A stretch of DNA of 13,018 nt, from NCBI GenBank assembly GCA_021805585.1, contig JAJZEY010000048.1, positions 1-13,018 on the forward strand, in the 5' to 3' direction. The stretch is from Planctomycetota bacterium. GTDB lineage: Bacteria > Planctomycetota > Phycisphaerae > WQYP01. Numbering within the stretch: position 1 is the stretch's first letter; each line of letters starts with the position of its first letter. Both the position numbers and the translations under genes were made by a program. Shown here piece by piece: positions 1 through 6,745 of this stretch. The notes below the pieces were generated by a model that worked only from the letters and a program-made list of their open reading frames with translations, was not told the DNA's origin and made no database searches.

Positions 1-248
1 ACACCCTTGTGACGCGCCGTCGTGATCATAACGTGCGCAGCTTCCCATTCTTGTTCAATCCCATCGCCGCCCCGCAGCGTCGGCTCGTCGGCACTGGCAA
101 AGCGGGCAGGCAGGTCGGTGCGTTCAATAACCTGTTGTACCAGCGTCGTTTTCCCCACCTGCCGAGGACCGGTGACAACCTGAACGAACCGGCGCGGCTC
201 CGCCAGGCGGCGGACCAGATCATCAGCGTAATGGCGAATATAATCCAT
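1..248 (-). CDS. AAA ATPase of the AAA_14 (often plus DUF4143) type, N-terminal part only
   Basis: Only the first 82 codons are inside the window; the gene runs off the left edge. Reading the minus strand from the ATG at 248-246 gives a protein that begins MDYIRHYADD and has a Walker A motif, GPRQVGKT, at residues 27-34. This is followed by the segment FASADEPTLRGGDG and a tryptophan-containing EQEWEAAH. The order short amphipathic N-terminus, GPRQVGKT, then a SADEP-like segment is typical of the AAA_14 ATPases that usually carry a C-terminal DUF4143 domain of about 400 residues in total. These are common accessory genes whose cellular role is poorly defined. No good Shine-Dalgarno sequence precedes the ATG; an in-frame TTG at 263-261 is an alternative start. 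The gene is divergent from the glutamate dehydrogenase operon, and its start lies directly beside two palindromic repeats. The family call rests on the Walker A context; the C-terminal domain is not visible. Confidence 0.8.
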   Translation of the reverse strand, partial: MDYIRHYADDLVRRLAEPRRFVQVVTGPRQVGKTTLVQQVIERTDLPARFASADEPTLRGGDGIEQEWEAAHVMITTARHKG

Positions 249-256
249 AATCCATT

Positions 257-296
257 TACTCAATACATTGAGTAATTTTACTCAATACGCTGAGTA
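257..296 (-). promoter_or_regulatory. Two operator-like inverted repeats upstream of the AAA ATPase
   Basis: Positions 257-274 read TACTCAATACATTGAGTA, two perfect 8-base arms (TACTCAAT/ATTGAGTA) around AC. Positions 279-296 read TACTCAATACGCTGAGTA, the same left arm with a right arm changed at two bases. The copies are 22 bp apart start to start, close to two helical turns, and lie 9-48 bases upstream of the ATPase start codon. Paired, phased palindromes at this location look like repressor or autoregulatory sites. The binding protein cannot be named from sequence. Confidence 0.6.
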
Positions 297-741
297 CATT
301 CAATAGCGCCCCATCCGTGCCTTACGAAGCCGACCCGCCAATAGTGTCATCCATTAACTCGAATCGGGTTACCCCCCCGACCCTCCACCCATCCCAATCT
401 TACGGGCTTGACACAATTTACGGCGGCGCGTGCGGCGGGTATCTCACGTTCTATGCCACCAAGCCGTTCCCTGTTGGCTGGGGGTCTGCCAATTTTTGTG
501 GCGTCGCATCCGAATCGGACAACAGAAAATGCCCCTCTCGCCGCCAAAACGTCGCCCAGGAACGTGAAAACTATTGGTACGCGGCAAATATTGCCAGACC
601 CTTGGCCGGCTGTAAAAAGGGTTGGTTTTATCCCCCGATAAAAATCTGGTATCATCACTTTCCGTCGGACCGGAATCATCGCCTTTTTACCCGGTCCGGT
701 GCCAAAATAATTGGCCGAACCATCTGGCGGAGAATCTGATA
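297..741. other. Intergenic region between the divergent ATPase and glutamate dehydrogenase operon
   Basis: No open reading frame here resembles a protein I recognise, and overlapping frames on both strands look like chance openings in GC-rich DNA. The stretch holds a short hairpin at 626-643 (TTTTATC, loop CCCC, GATAAAA) and a candidate promoter just after it. The reading frame of the dehydrogenase is open upstream to 622, but the ribosome site and family length place the true start at 742. Confidence 0.6.
626..655 (+). promoter_or_regulatory. Candidate promoter of the gdh-MFS-purN operon with an overlapping hairpin
   Basis: TGGTATCAT at 647-655 is a reasonable extended -10 element (TG, one base, TATCAT at 650-655). 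The region upstream contains a perfect 7-base inverted repeat, TTTTATC (626-632) and GATAAAA (637-643), around CCCC, which would overlap the -35 position. That position has no good TTGACA match, consistent with reliance on the extended -10 or on an activator. The untranslated leader would be about 80 bases. This is a prediction from motif shape only. Confidence 0.35.
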
Positions 742-2058
742 ATGCCAAAGGAAGTCTCGTCCCCGCCCTTGCCCGGTGCCGAGCCGCTTGCCCCGCAGGA
801 TCCGAATTCCCTGTTTGCCATGGCGGTGGAAAATGTGAATACCGCCAGCGCCATTTCCGGCGTTCCGGAATATGTACAGGCGATACTCAGTCAGCCTAAA
901 AATGAAATTATTGTGCATTTTCCCGTGCGCCTGGATGATGGTCGCTATCGCATCTTCAAGGGTTATCGTATCCAGCACAACAATATTTTAGGCCCGTACA
1001 AGGGGGGGATTCGCTATCATCCGGAACTTTCCCTGGACGATGTCAAGGCGCTGGCTCTGTGGATGACCATGAAATGCGCCCTGATGCGCTTGCCTTTTGG
1101 GGGCGCCAAAGGCGGCGTGCGCATAGACCCACGCGGTGTGAGCACGGGTGCATTGATGCGCATCACCCGCCGGTTTACCGCGGCCCTGGGTGCCAATATC
1201 GGTCCGGAAATGGATATTCCCGCGCCGGACGTGGGCACAAATGCCCAGGTCATGGACTGGATGATGGATACCTATCTGAATACCCATGGTCAGAACGGTC
1301 AGGCCATGCGCCATGTGGTCACCGGAAAGTCCATAGCCTGTGGCGGCAGCGAAGGCCGCGAAAAAGCGACCGGCCAGGGACTTTGTCATGTATTGATGGA
1401 ATTGTTGCCCGAATTTAAAATTAAAACGAATCAAATGACCGTTAGTCTGCTTGGCTTTGGAAATGTGGCCGGTTATGCCGCAACCATACTCGCCGGTGCC
1501 GGTGCCACCATTCGGGCCGTCATGGATCATGCCGGGGCGCTGGGCGCGGATGCGGGACTGCCCGTCGCGCAGCTGCGCGACCACGTATCGCGACACGGTT
1601 CAATTGCCGGCTTTGTGGCCCCCGGCGTGCGGCAGCTTTCGCCCGAAGAATTTTACCGCACACCGGTGGATGTATTTATTCCCGCCGCCCTTGAACGCAT
1701 GGTCGATCACCAGGTTGCCGAATGGCTGAATTGCCGCATTGTGGCCGAAGGCGGCAACGGTCCGACCACCTTGGCCGCCGCCGCCATTCTCCGGCGGCGT
1801 AATATCACGCTGTTGCCGGCAATTTTGTGCAACGCCGGCGGCGTAACGGTCAGCTATCTGGAATGGGTGCAAAACAAGACCGGCGTGCACTGGGATGAAC
1901 GCCGGGTGGACGAACAGCTTCGCAAAACCATCACACTGGCGGCCCGGCGCGTGCGCTTAACCGCGCATTCCCTGGAAACGGACATGTGCACGGCGGCTTT
2001 TTGCGTTGCACTGGAACATATTTCCCGCAGCTATCAACAAAGAGGGATATTTCCATGA
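742..2058 (+). CDS. gdhA: Glutamate dehydrogenase (Glu/Leu/Phe/Val dehydrogenase family)
   Basis: This 438-residue protein catalyses reversible oxidative deamination of glutamate to 2-oxoglutarate and ammonia in the cytoplasm. The substrate domain contains PYKGGIRYHP (K87), MTMKCALM (K111) and LPFGGAKGGV (K123), followed by PAPDVGT (D163). These match the three lysines and the catalytic aspartate of the family, K89, K113, K125 and D165 in the well-studied clostridial enzyme. The Rossmann domain has the glycine motif GFGNVA at 238-243. K87 together with S371 in the segment VSYLEW favours glutamate over branched-chain or aromatic amino acids. The start at 742 is chosen because GGAG (729-732) lies nine bases upstream; the frame is open further upstream to a GTG or ATG near 622, but that would add an untypical 40-residue tail. 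The stop overlaps the start of the transporter gene (ATGA at 2055-2058), so translation is probably coupled. NAD versus NADP preference was not determined. Confidence 0.95.
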   Translation: MPKEVSSPPLPGAEPLAPQDPNSLFAMAVENVNTASAISGVPEYVQAILSQPKNEIIVHFPVRLDDGRYRIFKGYRIQHNNILGPYKGGIRYHPELSLDDVKALALWMTMKCALMRLPFGGAKGGVRIDPRGVSTGALMRITRRFTAALGANIGPEMDIPAPDVGTNAQVMDWMMDTYLNTHGQNGQAMRHVVTGKSIACGGSEGREKATGQGLCHVLMELLPEFKIKTNQMTVSLLGFGNVAGYAATILAGAGATIRAVMDHAGALGADAGLPVAQLRDHVSRHGSIAGFVAPGVRQLSPEEFYRTPVDVFIPAALERMVDHQVAEWLNCRIVAEGGNGPTTLAAAAILRRRNITLLPAILCNAGGVTVSYLEWVQNKTGVHWDERRVDEQLRKTITLAARRVRLTAHSLETDMCTAAFCVALEHISRSYQQRGIFP

Positions 2059-3338
2059 CCGCGGCACCGCTTGCCCCTGTTCCCGCTTCGCCTGCGACAC
2101 TTCGCGACCGGCGCACGCTTGCGCCGTGGTATGCCGCGCACGCCGTTGCCTCTTTTTCTGCGGCGCTGGCCGGCAATACGGTCTGGTACTACGCCCGCTA
2201 TCATCTTGGCACGCCGCTGGTGCGCATGTTATGGATGTGCGCAATGGGCGGATTCGTATATATATTCTCATCCATTATTGGTGGTCGTCTGGCGGACCGC
2301 TTCGGTCAGCGGCGCGTCTTTCTGACGGCGGGCCTGCTGACCGTGCCGACTTTTCTGATTGGTTATGCGGCGGTGGTTCACCAAAGCGTGGCATTGCTGT
2401 TTGTGGAAGTTGTCATGACCAATCTGATTGTCACGCCCATGTGGCCGTCGGTGGAATCCGTGCTGACGCGCAGCCCCGGCAAAATGAAATTAACCACGCG
2501 CATAACCTGTTATAATCTGGTCTGGTCGAGTACCTGCTTTCTGGGTTCATCCCTGACGGGCGCGATTTCCGCACTGGTTTCCTGGAAGGGCGTCTTTATA
2601 CTTTGCGCTGTGGGGCAAATTGTCGCACTGCTGATTATTCTGCTGGTCGCAATTCCGCAATCCATGATCGGCACGCAACATGTGGAAGATGACCCCGCCG
2701 AACAGGCTCGCAGCAATGCCATTCGTGCCAGCGGGAAATCCAGAACACTCCTGTGGATGGCGTGGCTTTCCAACGCGCTTTCTTTCGTATCCGCCAATAC
2801 CCTCGGCCCGTTTATGCCGGTTTTAACACAAAACGCCGGAATTGTATCGCCCGCCATCGCCACCGCGGTGGGGTCGGTTGCGTCGCTGACGCGGCTGATC
2901 GGCTTCCTGTTTGCCAGCTTCTGGACCGGTTGGCATTACAAAGTCAGTTGGATGCTGATTTTCTTCTGCACGATGGTGATCGGAACGGCGGGTGTGCTTT
3001 TGTCCCCAAATGCGACCATGCTGGTGTGCACGCAAATATTCCTCGGCCTTACCTGGGCTATGCTTTACAGCGGTTCGCTTTATTATTCCATGCACCTGAG
3101 TCATGGCTCCGGCCAGAATGCCGGAATTCACGAAGCGGTTATCGGTGCGGGCACTGTCATCGGGCCGGCCATGGCCGCCCTGGTTGGCGGCCCGAATGCC
3201 CTAAGACCGAAAATCGCGGTGCTGCTGGCTATTTTGGTTTTCGGTGGGGCGGCCCTTTTTGGCATGGCGCGCCGGGCGCGTGGCCTGGCCGAAATCACGG
3301 GGTTGCCAAAACCTGATTCCGATAAGGACATGCCATGA
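2055..3338 (+). CDS. Major facilitator superfamily transporter
   Basis: This 427-residue integral membrane protein shows about twelve hydrophobic segments in the usual 6+6 arrangement, with a hydrophilic central loop around residues 205-235 (acidic and basic, containing HVEDDPAEQARS). The MFS signature between helices 2 and 3 is clear: GGRLADRFGQRR at residues 76-87. The start at 2055 is supported by GAGGG (2042-2046), eight bases upstream, and overlaps the dehydrogenase stop codon; its own stop overlaps the purN start in the same way. MFS proteins are secondary carriers for sugars, drugs, organic acids or peptides. No substrate-determining motif is recognisable, so I assign none. Position between glutamate dehydrogenase and purN suggests a metabolite link to nitrogen or purine metabolism, but that is context only. 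Confidence 0.9.
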   Translation: MTAAPLAPVPASPATLRDRRTLAPWYAAHAVASFSAALAGNTVWYYARYHLGTPLVRMLWMCAMGGFVYIFSSIIGGRLADRFGQRRVFLTAGLLTVPTFLIGYAAVVHQSVALLFVEVVMTNLIVTPMWPSVESVLTRSPGKMKLTTRITCYNLVWSSTCFLGSSLTGAISALVSWKGVFILCAVGQIVALLIILLVAIPQSMIGTQHVEDDPAEQARSNAIRASGKSRTLLWMAWLSNALSFVSANTLGPFMPVLTQNAGIVSPAIATAVGSVASLTRLIGFLFASFWTGWHYKVSWMLIFFCTMVIGTAGVLLSPNATMLVCTQIFLGLTWAMLYSGSLYYSMHLSHGSGQNAGIHEAVIGAGTVIGPAMAALVGGPNALRPKIAVLLAILVFGGAALFGMARRARGLAEITGLPKPDSDKDMP

Positions 3339-3979
3339 ATACACGCAGCGTTGCCGGGGATAGCCCGCACTGGACTGCTTCGATTGCCGTATTAATTTCC
3401 GGTTCGGGAGCCACATTGGTAAATCTGGCTCGGCAAATTGATAGCGGCGCGATTAGAGCAGGCATTGCCGGTGTTATCAGTTCGCGCAGCGCGGTGGCCG
3501 GTCTGGATCGGGCGCGTGACCTTGGCCTGCCCGTGGAAATTGTTGAACGCAAGGCCTATCCCGATGTGGACCGCTTTTCCGAACGCCTGACTGCCACCCT
3601 GGACACGTGGCGGCCCGATATTGTTTGTATGGCCGGCTTTCTTAGTCTTTGGCGAATCCCGCCCCATTACGCCGGGCGCGTGCTCAATATTCATCCGGCC
3701 CTGTTGCCCAAGTTCGGTGGCCGCGGCATGCACGGATTGAAAGTGCATGAAGCCGTGATCGCCGCGGGTGAAACACAAAGCGGTTGCACGGTGCACTTTG
3801 CGGACAACGAATACGACCATGGGCCGGTTATATTGCAGAGAACCTGCCCGGTGCTGCCCGGTGACTCACCACAAATCCTGGCGGCGCGGGTTTTCGCTGA
3901 AGAGTGTCTCGCCTATCCGGACGCTATTCGGCGCTTTCTAGCCGGTCACCGTCCCCTTTCAACCTACCATGGCCAATAA
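3335..3979 (+). CDS. purN: Phosphoribosylglycinamide formyltransferase (GAR transformylase)
   Basis: This 214-residue enzyme transfers a formyl group from 10-formyltetrahydrofolate to glycinamide ribonucleotide, the third step of purine synthesis. The N-terminal phosphate-binding loop is LISGSGATLVNL. The catalytic triad is visible: N118 and H120 in NIHPALLP, and D161 in YDHGPVILQ, matching N106, H108 and D144 of the E. coli enzyme. The distance between the two halves of the site is five residues longer than in E. coli because of the segment FGGRGMHGLKVH, a variant also seen in many non-proteobacterial and plant enzymes. Length is normal (E. coli has 212). The start at 3335 has AAGGA (3324-3328) six bases upstream and overlaps the transporter stop as ATGA, so this is the last gene of the operon. 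No convincing intrinsic terminator follows; a 6-bp hairpin at 4022-4041 lacks a T-tract. Confidence 0.96.
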   Translation: MNTRSVAGDSPHWTASIAVLISGSGATLVNLARQIDSGAIRAGIAGVISSRSAVAGLDRARDLGLPVEIVERKAYPDVDRFSERLTATLDTWRPDIVCMAGFLSLWRIPPHYAGRVLNIHPALLPKFGGRGMHGLKVHEAVIAAGETQSGCTVHFADNEYDHGPVILQRTCPVLPGDSPQILAARVFAEECLAYPDAIRRFLAGHRPLSTYHGQ

Positions 3980-4087
3980 TAGCCATATCTTAAATTTCAG
4001 TGTGAGTCTCCATATTCGCACCCTGGCGGCGTGCGGCCAGGTACTTCGTGTCCCGCAATGCCCCAATAAATTTCAAATGGAAATTCA

Positions 4088-4133
4088 GGGTCTGCCCATT
4101 TTTATCCGGAAGGGGAAATATTGCATAGGTGGA
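4088..4133 (+). repeat. Dispersed repeat, copy A
   Basis: This 46-base segment matches 12797-12842 at 42 of 46 positions without gaps. The conserved core includes TTTTTATCCGGAAGG followed by AAATATTGCATAG. Shorter, more diverged relatives occur at 12658-12687 (same strand) and 4397-4418 (opposite strand). All lie outside recognisable genes. Copy A is 108 bases downstream of purN. Confidence 0.8.
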
Positions 4134-4251
4134 TAGTTCGGGCCTCGGCGTAACAGGGCACCAGGCCGCAATTCGGCGGTCCTTTTTGGCCCGGCTGGCA
4201 AATTGGCCTGCCAACCGCTCCGCTTTCACCTGTTCCACTATCTCCTGATCC

Positions 4252-4269
4252 GCGTTGCCGCGGCAACGC
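4252..4269. repeat. Perfect 18-base palindrome
   Basis: GCGTTGCCGCGGCAACGC is identical to its own reverse complement. It sits between repeat copy A and the hairpin-bearing repeat at 4288-4313 and may be part of the same composite element. No T-tract follows, so it is not an intrinsic terminator; a protein-binding or cruciform role is possible but unproven. Confidence 0.6.
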
Positions 4270-4287
4270 ATGGGGGGCAGCCAAAAT

Positions 4288-4313
4288 GGGGGTTGGGCGT
4301 TTCGCCCGACAAT
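4288..4313 (-). repeat. Hairpin-bearing repeat, apparently uninterrupted copy
   Basis: On the minus strand this reads ATTGTC, then a hairpin GGGCG-AAA-CGCCC, then AA and CCCCC. The same order occurs on the plus strand at 12896-12920 with loop AGA and a single G before CCCCC. In this copy the sequence continues as ATTTTGGCTGCC, whereas the other copy switches abruptly to the putative group II intron. This copy is therefore read as the unoccupied form of the site. Confidence 0.65.
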
Positions 4314-4396
4314 TGAATCAGCCACAGTGTCCGTCCACCTGATGACCTTGGCAAGCCAATCAATCCTGCATTTGCAGGCGCGACAGAGCACTCACG

Positions 4397-4418
4397 ATTT
4401 TCCCGATAAAAACGGGCA
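4397..4418 (-). repeat. Dispersed repeat, partial inverted copy C
   Basis: On the minus strand it reads TGCCCGTTTTTATC followed directly by GGGAAAAT. Copy B at 12797-12842 has the same two blocks separated by CGGAA. The block match is 14 and 8 bases. It lies opposite in orientation to copy A in the same intergenic region. Confidence 0.5.
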
Positions 4419-4471
4419 CACGGGAAATTCACTTTTTTGGATAAACAGGTCGCCAATTGCCAACTCCTGTA

Positions 4472-4477
4472 TATAAT
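4472..4477 (+). promoter_or_regulatory. -10 element of the FIST-CYTH unit
   Basis: TATAAT at 4472-4477 matches the bacterial -10 consensus exactly and lies about 60 bases upstream of the FIST start codon, giving a leader of about 53 bases. The -35 position (around 4449-4454) is poor, so the promoter may depend on the strong -10 or on an activator. Confidence 0.5.
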
Positions 4478-4536
4478 CAGCTGTAAGCCTGTGCGGATTG
4501 GTGAATGTGCCAGCATGGGTCGCCGGAGTTCAATGT

Positions 4537-5706
4537 ATGCAAATGGCATCCGCACTTAGTAACGGTGATGCTGGCGATTCAATTATAAATGACGTTTCCG
4601 CGCAAATTTTAGCGGGTATGAACAACCGGCCGATAGACCTGCTGCTGCTGTTTATTTCCGCCCGGCTACTTCCGCAATTTACTGACATTGCCGCCGGCAT
4701 CCGTTCCCGCACCGCTGCGCGGGCCATGCTGTGCGTCACGGCGGAAAGTGTGCTGGGAAACAACGCGGAAATTGAACGCGGCTTGGCGGTTGCCGCCTTC
4801 GCTCAGTCGCTGCCCGGCGTTACCATTGATCATTTTCATCTTGCGGATGAGGAATGGCCCGAATTGCTTGGTGAATCCCGCACGCTTCGCGCCCGTCTGG
4901 ATGCCGGACCGGACCTGCGGCTTTTTATCATGTTCGGAGACCCGTTTACCGCGCCGGTGGTTCAACTGCTGGACGCCTGCACGCGGGAATTTCCGGGTGC
5001 GCCGGTTATTGGCGGCATGGCCAGCGGAATTTCCGAGCCTGGCCAGACCCGCTTAATGATTAACGACGCGGTGTTCAGTTCCGGCCTTATTGGCGTGTCA
5101 CTTTCCGGGCCGGTGACGGTGGATTGCGTGGTGTCACAGGGGTGTCGGCCAATTGGCCGCAGCCTGGTTGTCAGTCGCGGCCACGACAATGTGATCGAAC
5201 TGCTGGATGATGAACCGGCTATATCCGTACTGCGCGGCATTATTCAGGAGCTGCCGGTGAAAGATCGCGACCTCGTGGAACAGCGCAGCGTGCAGGTGGG
5301 GCGCGTGATTGATGAACGCAAAGGAAATTTCGGGCCGGGAGATTTTCTGGTTCGCAACATTCTGGGCGTGCATCGGCCCAGCAGCGGATTGCTGATTGGC
5401 GATATCGTTCAAAGCGGCCAGATTATTCAATTTCACCTGCAGGATGCCCGCACCGCCGAAGAAGACTTGCGCCTTCTTTTAGAAGGCCAGATGCAGCTGG
5501 GCCCGCCGCCCGGTGGAGCGCTGATGTTCAGTTGCAATGGCCGCGGCACGCGCCTGTTTAACCAGCCCGGACACGATATTCAAACGCTGCATGAAGTGCT
5601 GGGACCAATTCCCGTGGCCGGCTTTTTTTGTGCGGGGGAACTTGGCCCGGTGGGAGGGCGTAATTTTATTCACGGCCAGACGGTCAGCCTGGCGCTTTTC
5701 CGGTAA
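4537..5706 (+). CDS. FIST-domain protein (FIST_N plus FIST_C)
   Basis: FIST proteins are predicted sensory or ligand-binding proteins, often found next to signal-transduction genes; small ligands such as amino acids have been proposed. This 389-residue protein has both halves of the family. In the N-terminal part LFIMFGDPF is followed by GGMASGI at residues 159-165. The C-terminal part has ALMFSCNGRG (C333) and GFFCAGELGPVGGRNFIHGQ beginning near residue 362, the classic FIST_C ending. There is no signal peptide or membrane segment, so it is probably cytoplasmic. The start at 4537 is chosen because GGAG (4525-4528) lies eight bases upstream; in-frame TTG or GTG codons at 4498-4509 have no such site. 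A CYTH-domain gene follows 48 bases downstream on the same strand. The ligand is unknown. Confidence 0.88.
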   Translation: MQMASALSNGDAGDSIINDVSAQILAGMNNRPIDLLLLFISARLLPQFTDIAAGIRSRTAARAMLCVTAESVLGNNAEIERGLAVAAFAQSLPGVTIDHFHLADEEWPELLGESRTLRARLDAGPDLRLFIMFGDPFTAPVVQLLDACTREFPGAPVIGGMASGISEPGQTRLMINDAVFSSGLIGVSLSGPVTVDCVVSQGCRPIGRSLVVSRGHDNVIELLDDEPAISVLRGIIQELPVKDRDLVEQRSVQVGRVIDERKGNFGPGDFLVRNILGVHRPSSGLLIGDIVQSGQIIQFHLQDARTAEEDLRLLLEGQMQLGPPPGGALMFSCNGRGTRLFNQPGHDIQTLHEVLGPIPVAGFFCAGELGPVGGRNFIHGQTVSLALFR

Positions 5707-5734
5707 AGCCGCCTCCGCCGCGATCGGCCGGCTT
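5706..5734 (+). other. Intercistronic hairpin between the FIST and CYTH genes
   Basis: AAGCCG (5706-5711) pairs with CGGCTT (5729-5734), and inside it GCCG (5717-5720) pairs with CGGC (5725-5728) around the loop CGAT. The left side has a five-base bulge, CCTCC. No T-tract follows, so it is more likely an RNA-stability or attenuating structure than a terminator, and the two genes can still be co-transcribed. Confidence 0.4.
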
Positions 5735-5754
5735 ATTGTTGGAACTAAGTAGAT

Positions 5755-6363
5755 ATGACAAATGCTTCCGCCACCGATCCTGGGGGTGCCAATGGTACCG
5801 CACCGCGGGAAATAGAAATAAAACTTCGCGCGACTGATCTGGCCGCGGTGCGCCAATCGTTAAAACAGGCTGGTGCCCGATTTCTGGAAACGGTGGAGGA
5901 GTTAAACGAATTTTTTGACCGCCCGAACAATTCCCTTCGCACAGCCGACAGCGGCCTGCGCATTCGTACCTTGCGACGGGGTGGCACCTCCGCCGATGAG
6001 GCGCTGCTTACCTGGAAAGGGCCATTGCAGCCGGGCTTGTTGCACAACCGCCCCTCCATTGACCTTGCCGCGCGGCCCGCCAATCTGGCGAGCGGTTTTC
6101 TTTTCGCCCTGGGCTTCATTCGCACCGGCGGCTTTGAAAAACGTCGCGAGTCCTGGGAATTTAATGGCTGCCGGGTGGAACTTGATGAGCTTCCCCATTT
6201 CGGTTCGTTTGTGGAAATTGAAGGCCCGGATGAAAAATCCGTACTTACCGCGCGGACCGAACTTGGTCTGGCCGAACTCCCAAGCGTCGCACAAACCTAC
6301 CACGCAATGGTGGCCGGCTACCTGCGCGGAAGCCCGACTCCAGACCACACGCTTCGCTTCTGA
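5755..6363 (+). CDS. CYTH-domain protein (class IV adenylate cyclase / triphosphatase fold)
   Basis: CYTH proteins form a triphosphate tunnel and act on nucleotides or other organic triphosphates: class IV adenylate cyclases, thiamine triphosphatase and inorganic triphosphatases belong here. This 202-residue protein has the defining ExExK motif as REIEIKL (E19, E21, K23). Further charged tunnel strands are visible: FDRPNNSLRTADSGLRIRT, LLTWKGP, KRRESWEF, and VELDELPHFGSFVEIEGP. The pattern FDxxxxxLR...GLRIR with VELDELP..GSFVEIEG is closest to CyaB-like and bacterial thiamine-triphosphatase-like members. The first 17 residues form a non-conserved tail. The start at 5755 has only a weak upstream site (GGAA, 5741-5744). 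Its placement after a FIST gene suggests a shared role. Which triphosphate it uses, and whether it cyclises or hydrolyses it, cannot be told from sequence. Confidence 0.88.
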   Translation: MTNASATDPGGANGTAPREIEIKLRATDLAAVRQSLKQAGARFLETVEELNEFFDRPNNSLRTADSGLRIRTLRRGGTSADEALLTWKGPLQPGLLHNRPSIDLAARPANLASGFLFALGFIRTGGFEKRRESWEFNGCRVELDELPHFGSFVEIEGPDEKSVLTARTELGLAELPSVAQTYHAMVAGYLRGSPTPDHTLRF

Positions 6364-6745
6364 TCTTTTCCAAAAAAGCCGTGGAATTGCCGGGTTGGCT
6401 CCAATCATAAAAATGCGCCCGCCCCGGCCGCAACCGCCGGATAGCCCCTGCGAATTTAGCTCTATGGTCCGACACTTTTTCGCCTTTGGCGGCGCTGCCT
6501 CGGCGTTACGGTCGCGTTTTCATGCGTCTGCCTGGTTATCGCCGAAACATTGCGCGTAGATCAGCCACAATCTTGGGCCTGATTTCGGCCGTGATTTTGT
6601 TGTGGACTTTTCCCAAATGCCATATCGTGGCGGGGACCTGTGCCGTCCGGCAAGAGGTTGTGCGCACCGGTCCGCGTTATGTCAAGCGGATGGCGGTTTT
6701 ATGGAGCGATGGATTCTCATGGCTGATTTTGTTGTTGTGAATCGG
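6364..6745. other. Region upstream of the GH78 gene
   Basis: There is no recognised gene, strong promoter or terminator. A plus-strand frame from the ATG at 6522 to the TGA at 6738-6740 would give 72 residues with one hydrophobic stretch (ATILGLISAVILLW) after a basic segment, ending five bases before the chosen GH78 start. It has no ribosome site and no known relatives, so it is not called as a gene. The GH78 frame itself is also open upstream to a GTG at 6602. Confidence 0.5.

Larger units (their letters stand above)
3980..4536. other. Repeat-rich intergenic region after purN
   Basis: About 557 bases separate purN from the FIST gene. No recognisable gene is present. A minus-strand frame open over 3990-4391 (133 codons) and a 55-codon plus-strand frame at 3969-4136 match no family I know, and both run through repeats that recur elsewhere in the window. 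The region holds a plus-strand copy of a 46-base repeat (4088-4133), an 18-base perfect palindrome (4252-4269), a hairpin-bearing repeat (4288-4313), an inverted partial copy (4397-4418) and the FIST promoter near 4472. Confidence 0.7.

Noticed and set aside
408..413. TTGACA resembling a perfect -35 element upstream of glutamate dehydrogenase
   Set aside because: The position 17 bases downstream is GC-rich with no -10-like hexamer; the nearest candidate is about 25 bases away.
4022..4041. CCTGGC/GCCAGG hairpin as the operon terminator after purN
   Set aside because: Only six base pairs with no T-tract following, so an intrinsic terminator is not supported.
3969..4136. 55-codon frame starting inside the end of purN and ending in repeat copy A
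   Set aside because: No ribosome site; its C-terminal part is simply the repeat. A related frame at copy B continues differently, so coding is not supported.
3990..4391. 133-codon open frame on the minus strand after purN
   Set aside because: It runs through the dispersed repeats in both orientations, has no ribosome site and resembles no family I know.
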